This document shows, piece by piece, positions 22,501 to 32,436 of a stretch of 64,000 nt of DNA. Source of the DNA: Amoebophrya sp. A120 (lineage: Eukaryota > Sar > Dinophyceae > Syndiniales > Amoebophryaceae). Location: NCBI GenBank assembly GCA_905178155.1, contig CAJINV010000001.1:3735706-3799705 (forward strand), in the 5' to 3' direction. The notes under the pieces are model-generated. The model ran no database searches and had not been told where the DNA came from. It was given only the letters and a program-made list of their open reading frames with translations. Made by a program: the position numbers and the translations under genes. The number at the start of each line of letters is the position of its first letter. Position 1 is the first letter of the stretch.

Positions 22501-25500
22501 CTCCGGGCCATCGCGAAGAAAAATATGCTCTTTACCGGGTACGAATTGTCCCAGGTCGCGGTGGAAGCTGACGCCTTTCTGCACCAGAGCCAGCTCCCGG
22601 CGGCGTTTGACGCGGAACGTAGTTCTTGTACAACGGGCCCGCGCAATTACCACTTCTACACGTCGGAACAAGTACAGGACTCATCTGCCAATTTGAAGTT
22701 GTGGTTTGTCAGCCCTGTTGTGAGGTTTGGCCATCGCTTACTGGCGCTGCGACTGGCTCACGCTGGTGTTTGTTTTTCCACAGGAGGTGGCCCGGTCGTG
22801 CCTGCGTGGGTGTACGCGTATTGTCTGCCGGAGTTTCTCGCACGGATGCTTTACGTCGGGAAGAAGCTTGACAGCAGAGATCTGGTTGTGTTGCTGTCAG
22901 AACACGAGAAACTCTTTGCAACCGGCCCGAACAGCGCCGCAGCGTCACCTAATATACTCCTGCCTCCGACACCGAATCGTTTTCAAAGCGCGCATAAGAT
23001 ATGGAAGCTGACGAATTTTGACAAGCTCTTGCGGGCGGAAAACAGTACTATCAACACAAACACCTTTGACGATACAGCTACCCATGCGTTGTACCAGGAT
23101 GGTATTAACCAGCAAGCAGGTGGAGCGCAGAACGGTCAAACTACAGATAGCGGCTACGAAACTCTTCTGCCAGTCTGGGCCGCAGGCTACCAGCCGCCGG
23201 TGACAGCACAAGCGGGTAGACGTCGGTTTGGTCAATCAGCAGTCGCGCAACAGTTTTTGCCTCTGGCAACAAATACTAGCAACGCAAGGTCGGTGAAAAG
23301 CCGTGCACGTCTTGCGCTGTTCGGAAAGCCAGAGCACCTGTTGCAAGAAAGTATTACCATGCTCAACTCGGATTCAATGTCCTCCGTCTCGTTCTTTTCG
23401 TCAGGAGGACGAGATGAAAGTATGAGGAAAGTTGGGTCGTTATCGTTTGCGGCCGTTCTAGAAGCAGCGAAACAAACCTTGCTATCGCAAGACGTCGCTT
23501 CGCTATTGCACGCGCTCGATGTCCGGAAAGAGCAGACTGCTCCTGGCAAGCTGTGGCTCACGACTGCAGCGGATGCTAGATTTTTTAACGACGATCTGAG
23601 CTTGAGCTTCCTGCTGCCGGATTTTCGCCGCAAGGATCTTTTTAGCCTCGATAAGTTTATTGCTTCGACCGGGGTCGGGGCACGATCGATACCGAGGAAG
23701 GTACTGGCTTTCGCAGAGGACGACAGAGGAGGCCCACCTCCGCGGGGGCGACAGGACGATGAGTCTTCTTATGCATTCGGTCCGACAACTACTCTAACTG
23801 GATTGACAAAGCACGACCGCGAAGTGTATCGGCAGTACGCACAGCCCCGAACGGTGCTTCTGAGTCTCCGAAGTTCGGTCTTCCGGGTCCAGAAGCCTCT
23901 TTCGCCGGACGAAATGGAGGTGTTACGCGACATTCGAGGCGAGCACGACATGAATCAGCTCTGTTTGGCAGGAGACGAAGGCGCACTACATTCACGAGAC
24001 ACGTCGAGCAGCAGCAGTGTCGGCTATCACGATCTCGCCGGGCGAGCGGAAAGGGAAGCGCAGCAATTGGATGATCCATTCACAGCTGCCACTGACGGCC
24101 TCACTGATATGTTTCGCGTCGCGCCCCGCAGGTCTTACCGCCGCGGAGACAAGTTACAACCGTCCTCGAGCACCACGACGTCGGTGGCACCAGGAGGAAA
24201 AATGAGCGAACATCATTCAGCGCGGAGTCTCAGCAACGCCGAAAACCTCCTGCTTTTGAAACATTTCATCGGGTTTCAAGCCTCACCACTGCAAACAAGT
24301 GCAGGCCAGCTTTCTGACGAGATGATTGCACAAGTCGATGGTGCCTCAGAGGCAGTTTCCTTTTCGTCCTCTTCCTCTGCTGTTCCTGTTTCCGCTGGAG
24401 ATAATTACAAGAAAGACCAGGGACAAACAAAAAACACAACCCCAGCAGCGCGTTCCGCGAACAAATGGGAGCGCAGGCTTAAGCACGAGCTTCAGCGGTA
24501 TCTAGGTGCGCCGCGAGCGAGCGCACCACGGAGTGCGGCAGTACAGGATGCGAGCAGAAATTTGTTCGGGCGGGCATCAGTGCAACAGGATCTTCGCGCG
24601 AGTACAACGACCGGCTCACAGCGCGACTTCTTCACCTCTTTCATCGATGGGGAGTTCGCCGGGGACAGCGAAATTACAACAAATCAGCAAGACCGGCCAA
24701 AAGGCCCGGACTCTTTGAAGCAAACCGCCTTTTTTCGTCTTAACGCTTACGAGCACTGGTTCGTTTTCTCATACTTGAACACCTTGCGCGATCGCAAGAC
24801 GAAGCGTGCCAGTGAGCAAAACTACTTCGGCGCCGGACCTCCCGGTGGAATTGCGTCGGTTAATGGTACTAGCGGACCGACGAGAGGACCAGTAGGGGCA
24901 ACTGCCGGGAGCGGATTCTCTGTTGAAAAGCGCAGCCTGTCGTTTGATTTCTTGCGCGCCGCAGGAGGGAACGGAAGTGGTGCAGCAAGTTTGGGGTTGG
25001 CTGGAGGGAGATACGGGTCGAGCACTGTTGCATCTTCACGGAGCGCAGTAGTAGAACAGCCGATGTCACAATCCATTTCTCGATTGATGGGAAAATACCC
25101 AGCGCGGCTGAATGCGCAGTTGGGTGCTGCGGAGGGCGAGAGTATCCAGGCCAAAACGAGCTTTTTGAGTCAATCCTCGCACAACGGTGCTCACACGAGC
25201 TACGTCAATCAGAAATTTTACTTCCCGGTTGCAAATGCACGGGTGTTTGCGGATACAGAACGAAAAACCCCACGGCTTTTGCTTTGTGAAGAATGTGGCG
25301 ATCCGTTTCTGGAACGGCTGGATGGCAGTGTGTGCTGCGGAGAGTGCCTGGAATACCTGAAATCCATGGAACTGCTGCAGCAAAACATCAGTACGGAGAA
25401 TGTTATCGGGCGCTCGCACGTGCGCTTAGCAAACCTGAGTCGTGCAGGGATTTATGAACCAGATCAGCAACGTCAGCCTGCTTTTTCCTCCGATGGCGCT

Positions 25501-26751
25501 GGTGATGTTCAAGAGTTTGATTCCAGTTCGTCCACAGATGATGAAAGCGAGAGCGACCCTTTAGCTTTATTTCCAGCTAGGAAAAGGCCGCTCAACGAAG
25601 CTGCCAGCAGGACGACTCCACGGGGCCGGCCGGACACCAGAGGAAGGCGCGCACAAATGGCTGCCACAGTTGGTGGCGCGGTCGACGTTGGCGACTCTTT
25701 TTGGTACAATCGCGGCGTCAGACGACGGGATCGAAGTGACCTGCTCGCCGCTCAAAAACACCAGGGTGGATCGAAAACTAGCTTAGATTCACCAGATATA
25801 ATCAACTTTCCGACCGGAGGAGGAGGGTTTGCCGCGGGCGCAGCAACGACCCTGCGGCAGCGGAGCGAGACAGCAGCGGCATACTTTTTGGACAGTCCAC
25901 CTTTCAACTTGCTAGGGGGCACATCGTCCCGTTCAAACACAAACTTGGACCAAAACGCGGCACACCACCAGAGCCTGTCCCTCGGGAGGCGTGCTCCCGC
26001 GGGCCAAAAGCCGGTGAAAACTTCGCTGGCAGAGCTCGGCTTCGGGTTCGGGTCGCCACAGCAAGAAGTAAGCGCGGGACGGCGCGCCGGACCACTTGGC
26101 GGGCGGGAGCAAGATACAGCAGCTGTCTACCGTGCCGCGACGGACGACCGCGCGCTTCTCGGCTCCTTCCAGGCAAGTCTCCCGCCCGTGGAAGGATCTT
26201 CCCAACTCGGAACATCGATGTTGCCGTCAGTACCGCGAGCGCCCGTCGCGTTGCCCGCTGGAGTGGAAAGGAAGAGCCTGAGCGCACTGTTGCTGTCGGC
26301 GCCTTGTTCTGCGTCAGCTCTTTCAGGGACTGCCCCTGAACACGATCCTGACGGCACGAAAGGCACCGCGGCATTTTCCTCCGCCGCGTTTCTGCAAAAG
26401 AACTTCGCCAGCAAGTTCACAACCGAGGAGGAACCGAGCGACGCTGTTTTGGAAAGGGCTGCAATGCTGTTCTCCTTTCCTGGGCCCCGTTCTCGATCCA
26501 CGTCCGCGGCTTCGCCGCCACAAAAGGGGAACTTGGCAGGAGAGCAGCAAGTTGGCGGTAGGAAGAGCGATCCTCGAGGCAGCAATGTCTCAGTAAAGAA
26601 ACAGACAGCTCATGAAGATGCTGATGCTCTTCAGCATCCGACATTCTTTGATGTGACACAGGAATTGACTGCACGTACGTCGTCCAACACTGAGCTCCTT
26701 GACCGCGCGTTTCGACACTACTTTTCTAAATTGCCTTCAGAGGTAGGATAA
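19516..26751 (+). CDS. FIG4/SAC-family phosphoinositide phosphatase, very long
   Basis: A single uninterrupted frame of 2411 codons. The first ~1020 residues are a SAC domain closest to FIG4/SAC3, the endosomal PI(3,5)P2 5-phosphatase. Markers in order: RLYVVASEK (~42), GFVRFLRGWYVVVLTKKKK (~253), FFFSYSYELSRS (~330), STRFAGTRYRKRG (~455), RASVPLFWGQES (~500), the catalytic CX5R loop NCVDCLDRTN with nucleophile Cys749, then DTSGDCLSMQYAGS and INLFLGIFPL. Several low-complexity insertions push the CX5R loop far beyond its usual position (~490). The remaining ~1400 residues are Ser/Ala/Gly-rich and largely disordered, with one C2C2 knuckle (CEECGDPF, CCGEC, ~1920-1945). The active-site residues look intact. 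The tail has no recognised function. No introner is present despite 7.2 kb of target. Confidence 0.92.
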   Translation: MGDLFGTSAFERPAACVDLYRSPLDSGSARSSPGLPTVPTRLYVVASEKHEEEDLLPQPRPHDLDPIKTAQKRSVRLVRVLECAQTVDGRLALSGGKTWLDFAVARELIAQGRSQEDADFSEFEANCKIAADGWWEDRIAAERDGTKSARALQQATTARTARKRDVFFSNLQNIFGGGGDKSLSDDLNQDDPESVRQAALQSLYVDVGSASITATASSTAGSSSAFASSSTSAGKNLSTPPRSSGCAPCAGILGFVRFLRGWYVVVLTKKKKLGTLGHHEVFEVERVELVPIADQNLIQEEQFFQFEQADLAEEQKWVERWMSVLKSGNFFFSYSYELSRSVQQNQADRLAESDPFYADPEFFRFVWNAHMLRPNASGRAASGTTQLRRKNLSRQLVVHPCRRSCSFYSTSLGTPDRPEWRTFCLTICHGTFAQQILSSYSQQLEITLVSRRSTRFAGTRYRKRGMNAHGHCGNEVESEQILCHPGIRSILSFVQLRASVPLFWGQESTAMAFKPPIVYPKEDIDLQATRRHLGDLLSRYGSPLVVLNLMRNSAGTDEQTLSAKMKTCLEKLAAEIVANDASGLLQVVYHHLDLKAAAKLDLNYAAGTGAGAAQAGTPTLAIAETMSSSGAASGTTLLSYDSYKVNSAGGIMLPLQSVAEGVAIGAPLSGDNFGNRLGVGAPPGGSSSANNPLYGAGTTAAAVDRSIQKQRFNRLVCETAEAMVDKVGFYHQTRSSVKSVQSGAVRVNCVDCLDRTNVLLFFLGLEAFERQLKSLGAVPTLVPRQLRLAVDALPRTLNFVDRQIEADDAESRWTSSGRGPGRGGEQLQLVLEDAHQGRYVSFSSTSAAAGVRSFSTSVGPPQASTTQTPPSTSPRSEQDFSSAPDVGHKSAEHQATTFPRQYSKGSTAPSPNRTGAYRRQSSLELDGHVAQLLGELYDTSGDCLSMQYAGSVAHKKYASSSGGKELLTSIQRQYQTSFQDAEKQLAINLFLGIFPLRAIAKKNMLFTGYELSQVAVEADAFLHQSQLPAAFDAERSSCTTGPRNYHFYTSEQVQDSSANLKLWFVSPVVRFGHRLLALRLAHAGVCFSTGGGPVVPAWVYAYCLPEFLARMLYVGKKLDSRDLVVLLSEHEKLFATGPNSAAASPNILLPPTPNRFQSAHKIWKLTNFDKLLRAENSTINTNTFDDTATHALYQDGINQQAGGAQNGQTTDSGYETLLPVWAAGYQPPVTAQAGRRRFGQSAVAQQFLPLATNTSNARSVKSRARLALFGKPEHLLQESITMLNSDSMSSVSFFSSGGRDESMRKVGSLSFAAVLEAAKQTLLSQDVASLLHALDVRKEQTAPGKLWLTTAADARFFNDDLSLSFLLPDFRRKDLFSLDKFIASTGVGARSIPRKVLAFAEDDRGGPPPRGRQDDESSYAFGPTTTLTGLTKHDREVYRQYAQPRTVLLSLRSSVFRVQKPLSPDEMEVLRDIRGEHDMNQLCLAGDEGALHSRDTSSSSSVGYHDLAGRAEREAQQLDDPFTAATDGLTDMFRVAPRRSYRRGDKLQPSSSTTTSVAPGGKMSEHHSARSLSNAENLLLLKHFIGFQASPLQTSAGQLSDEMIAQVDGASEAVSFSSSSSAVPVSAGDNYKKDQGQTKNTTPAARSANKWERRLKHELQRYLGAPRASAPRSAAVQDASRNLFGRASVQQDLRASTTTGSQRDFFTSFIDGEFAGDSEITTNQQDRPKGPDSLKQTAFFRLNAYEHWFVFSYLNTLRDRKTKRASEQNYFGAGPPGGIASVNGTSGPTRGPVGATAGSGFSVEKRSLSFDFLRAAGGNGSGAASLGLAGGRYGSSTVASSRSAVVEQPMSQSISRLMGKYPARLNAQLGAAEGESIQAKTSFLSQSSHNGAHTSYVNQKFYFPVANARVFADTERKTPRLLLCEECGDPFLERLDGSVCCGECLEYLKSMELLQQNISTENVIGRSHVRLANLSRAGIYEPDQQRQPAFSSDGAGDVQEFDSSSSTDDESESDPLALFPARKRPLNEAASRTTPRGRPDTRGRRAQMAATVGGAVDVGDSFWYNRGVRRRDRSDLLAAQKHQGGSKTSLDSPDIINFPTGGGGFAAGAATTLRQRSETAAAYFLDSPPFNLLGGTSSRSNTNLDQNAAHHQSLSLGRRAPAGQKPVKTSLAELGFGFGSPQQEVSAGRRAGPLGGREQDTAAVYRAATDDRALLGSFQASLPPVEGSSQLGTSMLPSVPRAPVALPAGVERKSLSALLLSAPCSASALSGTAPEHDPDGTKGTAAFSSAAFLQKNFASKFTTEEEPSDAVLERAAMLFSFPGPRSRSTSAASPPQKGNLAGEQQVGGRKSDPRGSNVSVKKQTAHEDADALQHPTFFDVTQELTARTSSNTELLDRAFRHYFSKLPSEVG

Positions 26752-27896
26752 GCCTGAATGCGCGTCGCGAAGGCATCGAGCTTTTGCCGAAGTGGATATA
26801 TCGCACTGGTACTGTACTATGGCGTGACTACGAATCGAATCACAGTACGAGCAGAGCCATACTTGTTTGAGCACGTGTAGTTGTCCTTTTCACACCGCCG
26901 CCGGATTACGTTTGCGAACGTGGCACCCACCCTCTCAATCTACTTTTTGTTCCTTGTCGTGTCGTTCGGGCTGAGCACTGAGAAAGAGCAACGATAATTT
27001 CGACGCGATCGTATTGTGACGATGGTGCGCCCGCCCCCGACTTTGGGAGCTTGACTTTCGATATCCAGAAAATGTGTCGATGAGGACGAGGACGATCAGC
27101 ATTTCGTGCCCCGTCGAAAAATAGAAATTTCGTATCATGCGCAGAACAAAATCAAAAGCCAATTCGCTGATTAGTTTGCCCGATCATGTATTGTTCCGGT
27201 TGATGGGGCCTTTCTTGTTTCTTTCCTCATGTCCTGTCAAGCATAAGATCTTCAGGGCCGTTCTCCAAGTTGTCCGTGTGTCATATTTCATCCACTTTTG
27301 TATGATTGAGATTCGATAGAAACTGATTACAAAATAAAGCGTTTGCCCTCATACAACTGCGGCAAATGCCATCGGTTAGAGAGGCAGTTGTTATGGCACG
27401 TCGGTAGTGTCATTGTCTGGTGCAATTGCATGAACAACGAATAAGAAGATGAAGATTTTTCATTAGGTCCTTGTTCGTTCGATTTCTAGTTTGTGTGTGG
27501 TATTTTCCATATCAAGTAAAGGCTTCGTAACGCCAACGAAAACGATAGCAGTATAAGTATTCGCCGGTCAATGTTGTATTTATCCTTTGTCCTCCTCCTC
27601 TGCTTGAACGATATATAACGAACCAACGCCAAAGTAGAAAAAAAAGATGTCTTTATTTTCTTCCAAGAACTGAATTTGACTTTGAGTACAATACTTCATT
27701 CTGCGCATGTTTGAAGCCCGATCCTCTTCTTAAAGAAAAATGATGCCCCCTCTGATATTCCTGAGTTCACCTTTATTTCCTCCAGAAACGACAAGCAAGA
27801 GCCGGATATAGGACGCCCGGACCTGGGGAGATGGTCTGTGACAGACGATAGCACAACAGTTTGATCTTTTTCTCCGAAAACATCCCAGAATACGGC
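26752..27896. other. Intergenic stretch, no supported gene
   Basis: Between the SAC phosphatase stop and the next gene. Only short frames without homology. I see no RNA gene or repeat. Confidence 0.4.
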
Positions 27897-30800
27897 ATGC
27901 TTTCTTGTCTGCGATTCCGAGAACAAGACTACCAATTCGAGCTGCGGGGGGCCGAAGGGTTAGCAACACGTCCAGCAGTGAAAATAAGATGCGCAACATG
28001 TCGCAAGCAGCGGATCTGCTTCGAGCACTGTGTCGATGTAGAGGGCTCCCTGCGCACGGGTGTTCTAATGTCAGAAGGCGCTACTGCCTTGACGTGCGCA
28101 GATTTTCGTGGTGTCAGTTGTGCCACACCTGAGGACGACGAGGAAGTGGAAAAACTAGGAGGCCGTAGTTTCGTTCCGCTCTGGCAACCGCTGCCGGACC
28201 CGGAGCCTGAAATGGATCTGCAGGAGAGCGCCAACCCGGAGAAGCACAGTCGCATTTTCAACAAATTGCAATGGGAAGGCCTGGACCTAGCGGATCCGCA
28301 TGGCCAAGAGTCGCACTTCAGCACGTTTTTCGAGAATCAGCGGCCGCGCCTCGTTGGGTATGGCGAAGAAGTGTGGAAGAAAATGCAGAGCTACCTCGGC
28401 CGCTTAGACGAGTGGGGCAAGAGGCGCATATCGGTTCGCAAGCAGCTGGCGTCGGAGAGTTTAAAGAAGGGCCACGATTGGACGAGCATCGGATGGACCC
28501 ACCAGTTCGTCAGGGAACAGCTTAACCTCCAGGAATACGATGCGAGCGTGATCCTCTTCTCTTTCGACCGTAAGCGGTTGTGGTTCCACGCGAAAGCGGC
28601 CTTCTTGCCTCTGCAGGACCTCGCGCCCTCCCTGGACGGAGGCACTGAGCTGGCGCAGAAAGCTCAACAGGCGAAGAACTCGGCGGACGCCTACGCGCAG
28701 AGGCCCTTCGGCAAGGCGGAGAACTTCCAGGGATTCTCGCACGTCCGGCAAGGCGACCGGGGTCACAAAACAGCGGAGGGCCCCATGATGATGTTCGGCA
28801 CCCAAACGGCCTGCGGCTTCGCTCTGTCCTCAGGAAAGGACGCCGCCGGCATGCGCAGCAAAGTTGGGGAGATTCGTCGCTACAAAGCCAGTACCGATTG
28901 GACATGTGTCAGATCGTCGGGAGTGTGCTCATTCATTTCCCTGAAGCGTAAATTTCTTCCTTGCGTTTCAACTTCTTGAGGCCGCAGGGTCCTCAGAAGT
29001 TGAAGCTACGCGAAGCTGCACTACGAGCATGTCGTCGCCTTCATCTACAACTAGATGGGCGACGTATGAAAGTTATTCTGGGGCCAGTAGTCAAATCTAA
29101 TATTGATATTTGCAGTTTTTATGCACCATAAATTGATTTTGATTCCTCGTGCAAAGCGCAAGCAAGCCTCTCAGAAACTTGTTTGCGCTTCGTCTTTAGG
29201 TGTCGCGTGCGCGCTTCTCCGGGACCTGACGCATTTCAATTGGATTCGCAACCGACGTCGCGCTATTGCCGAAGAGCAGTTTGCAGAGGCGCACGCTCGC
29301 AGCCTCACCCAGCTGGAAGAAATCTTGGTCCCCAAGGGCGCCGTGACCCGCACGAAGATAATGGAGACGCTCGACCTTACGGGAAAAGCCACTCTGGTTC
29401 CGAACGAGGTAGGCGATGAAAGTAATCGAATCGAAGAGCGGCCCGGCAGTCGTCATAGATCATTCAACGGCACCCACAACATTACCAAAACCCATGGGTA
29501 TGCGGTAATGGTCCACTCTGACAGTAGTGCGGATGGGACGCTGGAGACCATTCTATTCTACCGGCCGAAGCACAGCGGCCCGGGGCTGAAGAAGTTCCGG
29601 GACGACTTTCTGCCCGGGCATTCCTGGATGTTTGTCGCGGGCGCGGTCTTCAATATGCCGCGAGAAAGGGGCGACGGCTGTCTGATCTGGGTCGCCAGCT
29701 GCAACCCGGACCCGCTCTACCACGGGACACTCCCGACCTTCACAAAGGACGCGGCCGAGAAGCGGCACCGGATGCACGACGGAATGGGCAGCGCATTGCT
29801 GTGCCAGCGGGAAGTGTTGATGGCGCTCGCGGCCGAAAGCAGCGAAGCAGCGACCGAAGTCGGCGTCGTAGCCAAGGAGTACCAGCGCGAACTGAAGGCG
29901 AAGACGGGGAACAACATGAAGCCGAAGGGCGTCAGTGCAATTGCCCCGCACTGCTCTTCCTGCTTAACGTTGTGCTGTGGGACCTGTGAGGCAAGTGATG
30001 TGATGCGAGAAAGCATCCTCGCACGGGAGAGGGAAAGAAAGGAAAGAAAGGTTCGCGAAAAGCAAGAGGCCCTCGACAAGGAGGAGCAGCAAAAACGGCA
30101 AGTAGACGGCGTCCGGGCTGTACGCGCTCCACCTGTTCCTCCTGCAAGCAGCAGCGGGAAGGTCGTTGCCGGCGCGGCACGACAGCCACATAATCGGTCG
30201 TCGTTTGATAATATCACAAGTAGTAGTAGTAGTGCGGTCTCCGCAGCTCAACAGCTCGGTGTGCAGTATGAGCGTGCACGCTGGGACGATCACCTGCCAG
30301 CAGCAGCACCATACCAAGCAGCGGACGTTTTTTCGGAGCATCCGCACGGCAGCGCTTCCAGTCGACCTGCCGCTGCAATCCCAGTCGACCAGGGAATGAC
30401 CGAGGACGAGCAGCTGCAGCTTGAGCAGGCTCTCAAACTGTCGCTGGAGGAGACGAATCGAGCCAGCAATCATCCGGAGCAACGTCAGCAGCCAGCTGTG
30501 GATGATTACGATGCCGACCTTCAAAGAGCTCTGGAGGAGAGTCGAAAGATAGCGGAACAGACTGAGGCAGCGCGACGTTGGGAGATGAAGCAGCAGGAGA
30601 GAACAGCTGCAGAATGCGCTGAACAGGAACAGCCCCGAAGGCAAGACGAAAGAGACACCAGACTGCGTGCGAAACCGCGTCAAATTTTGCTCACGTCGGA
30701 CGAGGACGATTACGACGGCGAGAGCGATGATTCTTGGGAGTTTGCGGACATTCACGATCGCGGTGACGAACGTTTTGAAGAAGATGAAAATGACGGGCCG

Positions 30801-31688
30801 CGGCGGTGGGGGCAAGAAGATGCTTTTGAGGATTTTTACCACGGCGTGTCGGGCGATCATAATCAATTTTTGCAACATGGTCCAGAACCAGATCGCGCGG
30901 CTGACTTCGGTTGCGGTCCCGCCCTCGATACGAGTGACCGCGCGAAATCCTCTTCATCGTCCTCGTCATCGAACAGAAACGCCACTGCTTATCCAGTTCC
31001 CAGCTTTTCGAACGGCATACTATCGCACTCTAGCAGCTCCAGCAGTAGCAGTTCGTTTACGGCCGCGCCGAATCCGACCGGAACAACTCGCAATCACCAC
31101 CCACTCAGCGCAGTTGCTGGTCAGCATCATTTCGTCACCGGTCGTGATGTCCCGTCGTGGCAACAGCGACAGAATGCATATGCCCAAACACAAACTGGCA
31201 ACACCAGCACGGGTTTTCAAAATCAGCATTTGAGCATCGCAGCAGGATCATCCGCGAGCGTCGATCGAAACGCGAGGCATGCTGTGTACGATCGCCGTGA
31301 GTTGCATCATGGACACGTCAACGAGAGCACGAGTAGAGCTGCGAGTAGCAGCAGCAGTGTTCTCCGCTCAGGTGTTTCCTCGGCATCTCATGGCCAGCAT
31401 CCGCACCAGGCGCCATCTGCCCAGCAGTCCGCGTCCTACTTCAACAACCCGGTCCACCGGAGTCCGCGGCCTCTGACACCACGACGGCGCGCAAATGAAG
31501 AGAACCGGCTGTATCACGAGAGTGAATTAGAAGACGAAGCACCCAATGCAAAGCGTCAGAAAGGTCTTCCAAGTGCAGAACTTAACGAGCACGACATGCA
31601 CCCTCAAACTGAAGAGGAATATGAGGAGACGCTTCGCCGTGTGCTCGCGGAATCCACGGAGCTACAGTACCGGGGTGGCTTTACATAG
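27897..31688 (+). CDS. Unknown protein with CW-like finger and UIM-like motifs
   Basis: Two long frames, 27897-28947 and 29200-31688, join through a GT-AG intron (SLK|R|VACALLRD) to give about 1179 residues. Near the N-terminus, RCATCRKQR followed by LTCADFRGVSCATPEDDEE resembles a CW zinc finger (CxxCxKWR ... C ... CxxPE) with the Trp replaced by Gln, so histone binding is doubtful. The centre (GHDWTSIGWTHQFV; HSWMFVAGAVFNMPRE) is a conserved-looking fold I cannot name. A Cys cluster CSSCLTLCCGTC follows. Three ubiquitin-interacting-motif-like helices occur: EQLQLEQALKLSLEE (~753), DADLQRALEESRKI (~788) and EEYEETLRRVLAEST near the C-terminus. The Ser/Gln-rich tail looks disordered. Ubiquitin binding is an inference from the UIM-like helices. 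The start codon and intron ends are the best-phase choices, and other donors exist nearby. Confidence 0.68.
28957..29010. repeat. Hairpin inside the intron of the UIM gene
   Basis: CAACTTCTTGAGG is followed after a short loop (CCGCAGGG) by CCTCAGAAGTTG, forming a 12-13 bp stem with one bulge, just 3' of the proposed donor at 28948. It is not flanked by a target repeat and does not span the whole intron, so it is not an introner. Confidence 0.55.
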
Positions 31689-32436
31689 CTGAGCTGAAAC
31701 TACAGAACGAAGCAGATGGCGTGGTAGTTTATTTTATGTGGATGTGGATGCACGTAGACGTACAACTAGAACTACTGTCACTGTGACCGCGAGATCGATA
31801 GGAAGAAAAGGAAAAAAGTATGCCTCGCTCTGTCCATCCTCTATCACCATATCGGTCGGTACGCAATTCCGAAACAGTCACCAGATTGACTTCAAATATT
31901 CCGATGACGACTCTGATGAAGATTTGTTGCGAACCTCAAGAATGTAAAAAAAATATATGCGACAGCACGGCGACTGAACAATTAAGATTCCGAGCGAATA
32001 AGAATAATTGAAATTGAAACAGCAGCCTGGCTCTGGCGTTGTAGCAAAAGCGAGCTGAGGATAGACATGCTGTGAAAGAAGTTTCAAGGTCGTCTTTTTT
32101 GTTCTCGTTTCATTGATGATCTGTCTTCGTATTTCATGTATTGTGCTGGCTTCCGCAGTGACAACAAAGAATCATGGTCACCAGAGGTACCACGAGAGGG
32201 TTAGTTGTAGAAAGCGAAGACAATTTCAGAGTTTTATTTAGCAGTAGACGCGCGAAATGCGAGAGAAAAGGCAAAGGGTCTCTTGCATGGTATCTATTGA
32301 TACTGAGATGAAGAAGCGAGAGAATGTGAATGAGAAGCAGCCGGCAGATGAAACTGGTCGCTGAAAGCATACACTCACAAGCACCTCATTGGGAAGCGCT
32401 GAGAGTCAACATACTAACTTGTCCCGATCCGACAAG
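31689..32436. other. Intergenic stretch, no supported gene
   Basis: Short AT-rich spacer between the UIM gene and the MORN gene. A few GATGTGGATGCACG-like direct repeats occur near 31737. No coding frame of note. Confidence 0.4.

Noticed and set aside
28948-29199. Intron of the UIM gene considered as an introner because of its hairpin
   Set aside because: The hairpin is internal, the ends are not inverted repeats and there is no 5-bp flanking duplication; it looks like an ordinary GT-AG intron.
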